Source: Sphingobacteriales bacterium
GTDB lineage: Bacteria > Bacteroidota > Bacteroidia > Chitinophagales > Chitinophagaceae
Length of the DNA: 7,696 nucleotides
Direction: 5' to 3'
Assembly (NCBI GenBank): GCA_023251215.1
Contig: JAHEZF010000068.1
Location: 1-7,696, forward strand
Shown here: one piece after another, positions 6,284 to 7,696 of the stretch
Numbering within the stretch: the stretch's first letter is position 1
Layout: every line of letters begins with the position of its first letter
Notes under the pieces: model-generated
Databases searched by the model: none
Told to the model about the DNA's origin: nothing
Seen by the model: the letters and a program-made list of their open reading frames with translations, nothing else
Program-made: the position numbers and the translations under genes

Positions 6284-6330
6284 ATCCTGCCCGACTGCGT
6301 CAGCCGATAGCTATCGGGTCAGGCGGGGAT
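6284..6330. repeat. Composite palindromic element upstream of the LolD-type gene
   Basis: A perfect 14-bp palindrome CCGATAGCTATCGG (6304-6317) is nested in an imperfect outer stem. ATCCTGCCCGAC (6284-6295) pairs with GTCAGGCGGGGAT (6318-6330), except for one C-A mismatch and one bulge. An unpaired TGCGTCAG lies on the left side. The inner core belongs to the same family as 3011-3030 and 7020-7037, and the outer GGCGG arm recalls 7069-7085 and 7661-7673. It ends 23 nt before the ATG. Confidence 0.75.
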
Positions 6331-6353
6331 TAAACAAACAGGCAAATAACCAT

Positions 6354-7004
6354 ATGTTAACCGGTAAAAATATTTATAAACGTTACGGAGTTGTTGAAGT
6401 TTTGAAAGGTGTGAATATTGAAGTTCAGAAAGGAGAGATTGTGAGCATCGTGGGTTCATCAGGCGCCGGTAAGAGCACCCTGCTGCATATTTTGGGAACT
6501 CTTGATAAAGCCGACATGGGCGAGATTTCAATGAATGGAACAATGTTTGTTTCACTGGAAGGGAAAAAATTAGCGGCATTCAGAAATAAACATATTGGTT
6601 TTGTTTTCCAGTTTCATCATCTGTTGCCTGAATTCACTGCATTGGAAAATGTTTGCATACCCGGTTGGCTGGCCGGAAGAAAAAAGAAAGAGGTAGAGAT
6701 TAAAGCAAAGGAGCTACTTGGTTTATTAGGATTATTTGAAAGACTGGAAAATAAACCAAACGCCTTATCCGGTGGTGAGCAGCAACGGGTAGCTGTAGCA
6801 AGGGCATTGATCAATAACCCCGATATTGTTTTTGCCGACGAACCCACCGGCAATCTTGACTCTGCTAATGCAATAGAATTACATCAGTTATTTTTTGATC
6901 TGCGGGATAAATTCAACCAAACCTTTTTGATCGTTACTCACAACGAAGAATTGGCCCAATTAAGTGACAGGGTGCTGCATATGAAGGATGGAAAAATAAT
7001 TTGA
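6354..7004 (+). CDS. lolD: LolD-type ABC transporter ATP-binding protein
   Basis: A 216-residue ATPase subunit of the LolD/MacB class. It would power release of lipoproteins from the inner membrane to the LolA carrier when paired with a LolC/LolE-type permease. Walker A is GSSGAGKST (34-42), the Q-loop is Q86 in [18 protein letters not shown], the signature is [13 protein letters not shown] (138-150), Walker B is [12 protein letters not shown] (158-169) and the switch histidine is H196 in VTH. The [16 protein letters not shown] stretch is typical of the LolD/MacB/FtsE group, and the short length with no fused domain fits LolD best. No permease gene is adjacent; in Bacteroidota a lone lolD is not unusual. 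A MacB-like exporter ATPase is the main alternative. The ATG at 6354 gives the usual N-terminus two residues before GKNIYKRYG. The stop TGA at 7002-7004 faces the convergent adenosyltransferase gene. Confidence 0.88.
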   Translation: MLTGKNIYKRYGVVEVLKGVNIEVQKGEIVSIVGSSGAGKSTLLHILGTLDKADMGEISMNGTMFVSLEGKKLAAFRNKHIGFVFQFHHLLPEFTALENVCIPGWLAGRKKKEVEIKAKELLGLLGLFERLENKPNALSGGEQQRVAVARALINNPDIVFADEPTGNLDSANAIELHQLFFDLRDKFNQTFLIVTHNEELAQLSDRVLHMKDGKII

Positions 7005-7019
7005 AAATGGAATAATTTG

Positions 7020-7037
7020 TCCCGATAGCCATCGGGA
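7020..7037. repeat. CCCGATAG-family palindrome after the lolD-type gene
   Basis: TCCCGAT and ATCGGGA arms (7 bp) flank AGCC, 15 nt past the lolD stop in the convergent gap. It matches the 3011-3030 copy apart from the centre. The hairpin could mark the transcript end, but no T-run follows on either strand. Confidence 0.8.
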
Positions 7038-7068
7038 TGAAAATTAATGAAAGGTGCTATTCATTTTC

Positions 7069-7085
7069 TCCCGCCTTTGGCAGGA
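7069..7085. repeat. CCCGCC/GGCAGG hairpin in the convergent gap
   Basis: TCCCGCC and GGCAGGA pair with one C-A mismatch around a TTT loop, 5 nt past the stop of the adenosyltransferase gene. With the palindrome at 7020-7037 it gives two hairpins between the facing genes. It may act as a bidirectional transcript end without a canonical T-tract. Confidence 0.6.
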
Positions 7086-7090
7086 TCATA

Positions 7091-7651
7091 TTATACCCTC
7101 GGCTTCCAGGGAGTCTCTTTTATTTTTAACTGATGACCAATAAACCTTGCCAGTACAAATAAATAATCACTCAGGCGGTTGAGGTATTTGATAATAAGCG
7201 GATCAACAAACATTTTTTGTTCCTCTAAAGTCACACAGAGTCTTTCTGCACGGCGGCATACACAACGGGCTACATGAGCCGATGAAACTACCAGATGTCC
7301 GCTGGGGAGAATGAATGACTTCATTGGCGGCAATTTCTCGTTCATCTTGTCAATTTCTTTTTCTAATAGGATGACATCTGTTTCTTTCAGGTCGGGTATC
7401 TTCAACTTCGTTTCTTTTTCCGGATCACAGGCAAGAGACGAACCAATAGTAAATAAGCGATCCTGTATTTCTTTCAGGATTTTTTTGCTGTTCTTTAGTT
7501 TGATCTGATCACTCACCAAACCGATCCATGAATTCAATTCGTCCACAGTGCCATACGCTTCTATCCGAATATGAGACTTAGGAACTTTTGTTCCGCCAAT
7601 CAGTGAAGTGATTCCTTTATCACCGGTCCTGGTATATATTTTCATTGCCAT
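7091..7651 (-). CDS. PduO-type cob(I)alamin adenosyltransferase (corrinoid ATR)
   Basis: Transfers the adenosyl group of ATP to cob(I)alamin, giving coenzyme B12, in the cytoplasm, usually as a trimer of helical bundles. The 186-residue length is normal for the family. The ATP-binding N-terminus is IYTRTGDKGITSLIGG (5-20). AYGTVDELNS (32-41) follows. FILPSGHLVVSSAHVAR (113-129) leads to RRAER (133-137), where the family norm has LH ahead of AR and this protein has AH. The C-terminal NRLSDYLFVLAR (158-169) is typical. Two start codons are possible, 7649-7651 (MAMK) and 7643-7645 (MK); the upstream one is used here, with little effect. The gene is monocistronic as far as visible. The window ends 45 nt upstream, so any cobalamin riboswitch or further operon member could not be seen. 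Symbols in use vary (pduO, cobO, yvqK), so none is assigned. Confidence 0.94.
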   Translation of the reverse strand: MAMKIYTRTGDKGITSLIGGTKVPKSHIRIEAYGTVDELNSWIGLVSDQIKLKNSKKILKEIQDRLFTIGSSLACDPEKETKLKIPDLKETDVILLEKEIDKMNEKLPPMKSFILPSGHLVVSSAHVARCVCRRAERLCVTLEEQKMFVDPLIIKYLNRLSDYLFVLARFIGHQLKIKETPWKPRV

Positions 7652-7660
7652 ACTCCAGCC

Positions 7661-7673
7661 CCGCCTCAGGCGG
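7661..7673. repeat. CCGCCT/AGGCGG palindrome upstream of the adenosyltransferase gene
   Basis: CCGCCT and AGGCGG are perfect 6-bp arms around one C, about 10 nt upstream of the ATG at 7649-7651. It shares the GGCGG module with the composite element at 6284-6330 and with 7069-7085. Its closeness to the start codon means a hairpin there could limit ribosome access. Confidence 0.65.
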
Positions 7674-7696
7674 AGAGTTTAGAGATTAATTACGAG

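Noticed and set aside
7652..7696. Cobalamin riboswitch upstream of the adenosyltransferase gene
   Set aside because: Only 45 nt of upstream sequence is present, too short to hold or exclude one; only a small palindrome is visible.

Overview
This window looks like ordinary core genome of a Bacteroidota bacterium, probably Chitinophagaceae-like (inference). The lineage signs are a FabI of the Bacteroidota type, a DUF2795-type small acidic protein, start codons preceded by A/T-rich sequence instead of Shine-Dalgarno motifs, promoter candidates of the TTTG...TAnnTTTG kind, and short CCCGATAG/CTATCGGG palindromes between genes.

Layout, left to right. Positions 1-1427 (minus) hold the first 475 codons of pheT, the phenylalanyl-tRNA synthetase beta subunit, cut by the window edge. 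Upstream of it on the same strand, at 1539-2615, is a ketoacyl-ACP synthase III paralogue. Divergent from that gene, on the plus strand, are a 68-residue two-helix membrane protein (2773-2979, TTG start) and fabI, enoyl-ACP reductase (3061-3873). FabI runs convergently, 13 bp between stops, into a 615-residue polytopic membrane protein (3887-5734, minus) that resembles TMTC/DUF1736 GT-C glycosyltransferases with a TPR-like tail. Upstream of it is a compact self-contained unit: a strong promoter, a 73-aa acidic DUF2795-like protein (5867-6088, minus) and an intrinsic terminator. Divergent from that unit is a LolD-type ABC ATPase (6354-7004, plus). It is convergent with a PduO-type cob(I)alamin adenosyltransferase (7091-7651, minus).

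Functionally, two genes belong to type II fatty acid chemistry (the KAS III-like enzyme and FabI) and flank a shared divergent control region. LolD would serve lipoprotein export to the outer membrane, the TMTC-like protein probably extracytoplasmic glycosylation, and pheT and the adenosyltransferase are translation and cofactor housekeeping. No tRNA, rRNA, CRISPR array, transposase, prophage or defence system is visible. No stretch longer than 300 bp lacks a gene; the longest gap is 6089-6353 and holds two promoters and a composite palindrome.

The most notable non-coding signal is a family of small palindromes at gene boundaries (3011-3030, 6284-6330, 7020-7037, 7069-7085, 7661-7673). They appear to be built from two modules, one around CCGATAG/CTATCGG and one around CCGCCT/AGGCGG, which are fused in one copy and separate in others. 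I do not see convincing evidence of a novel multigene system here.
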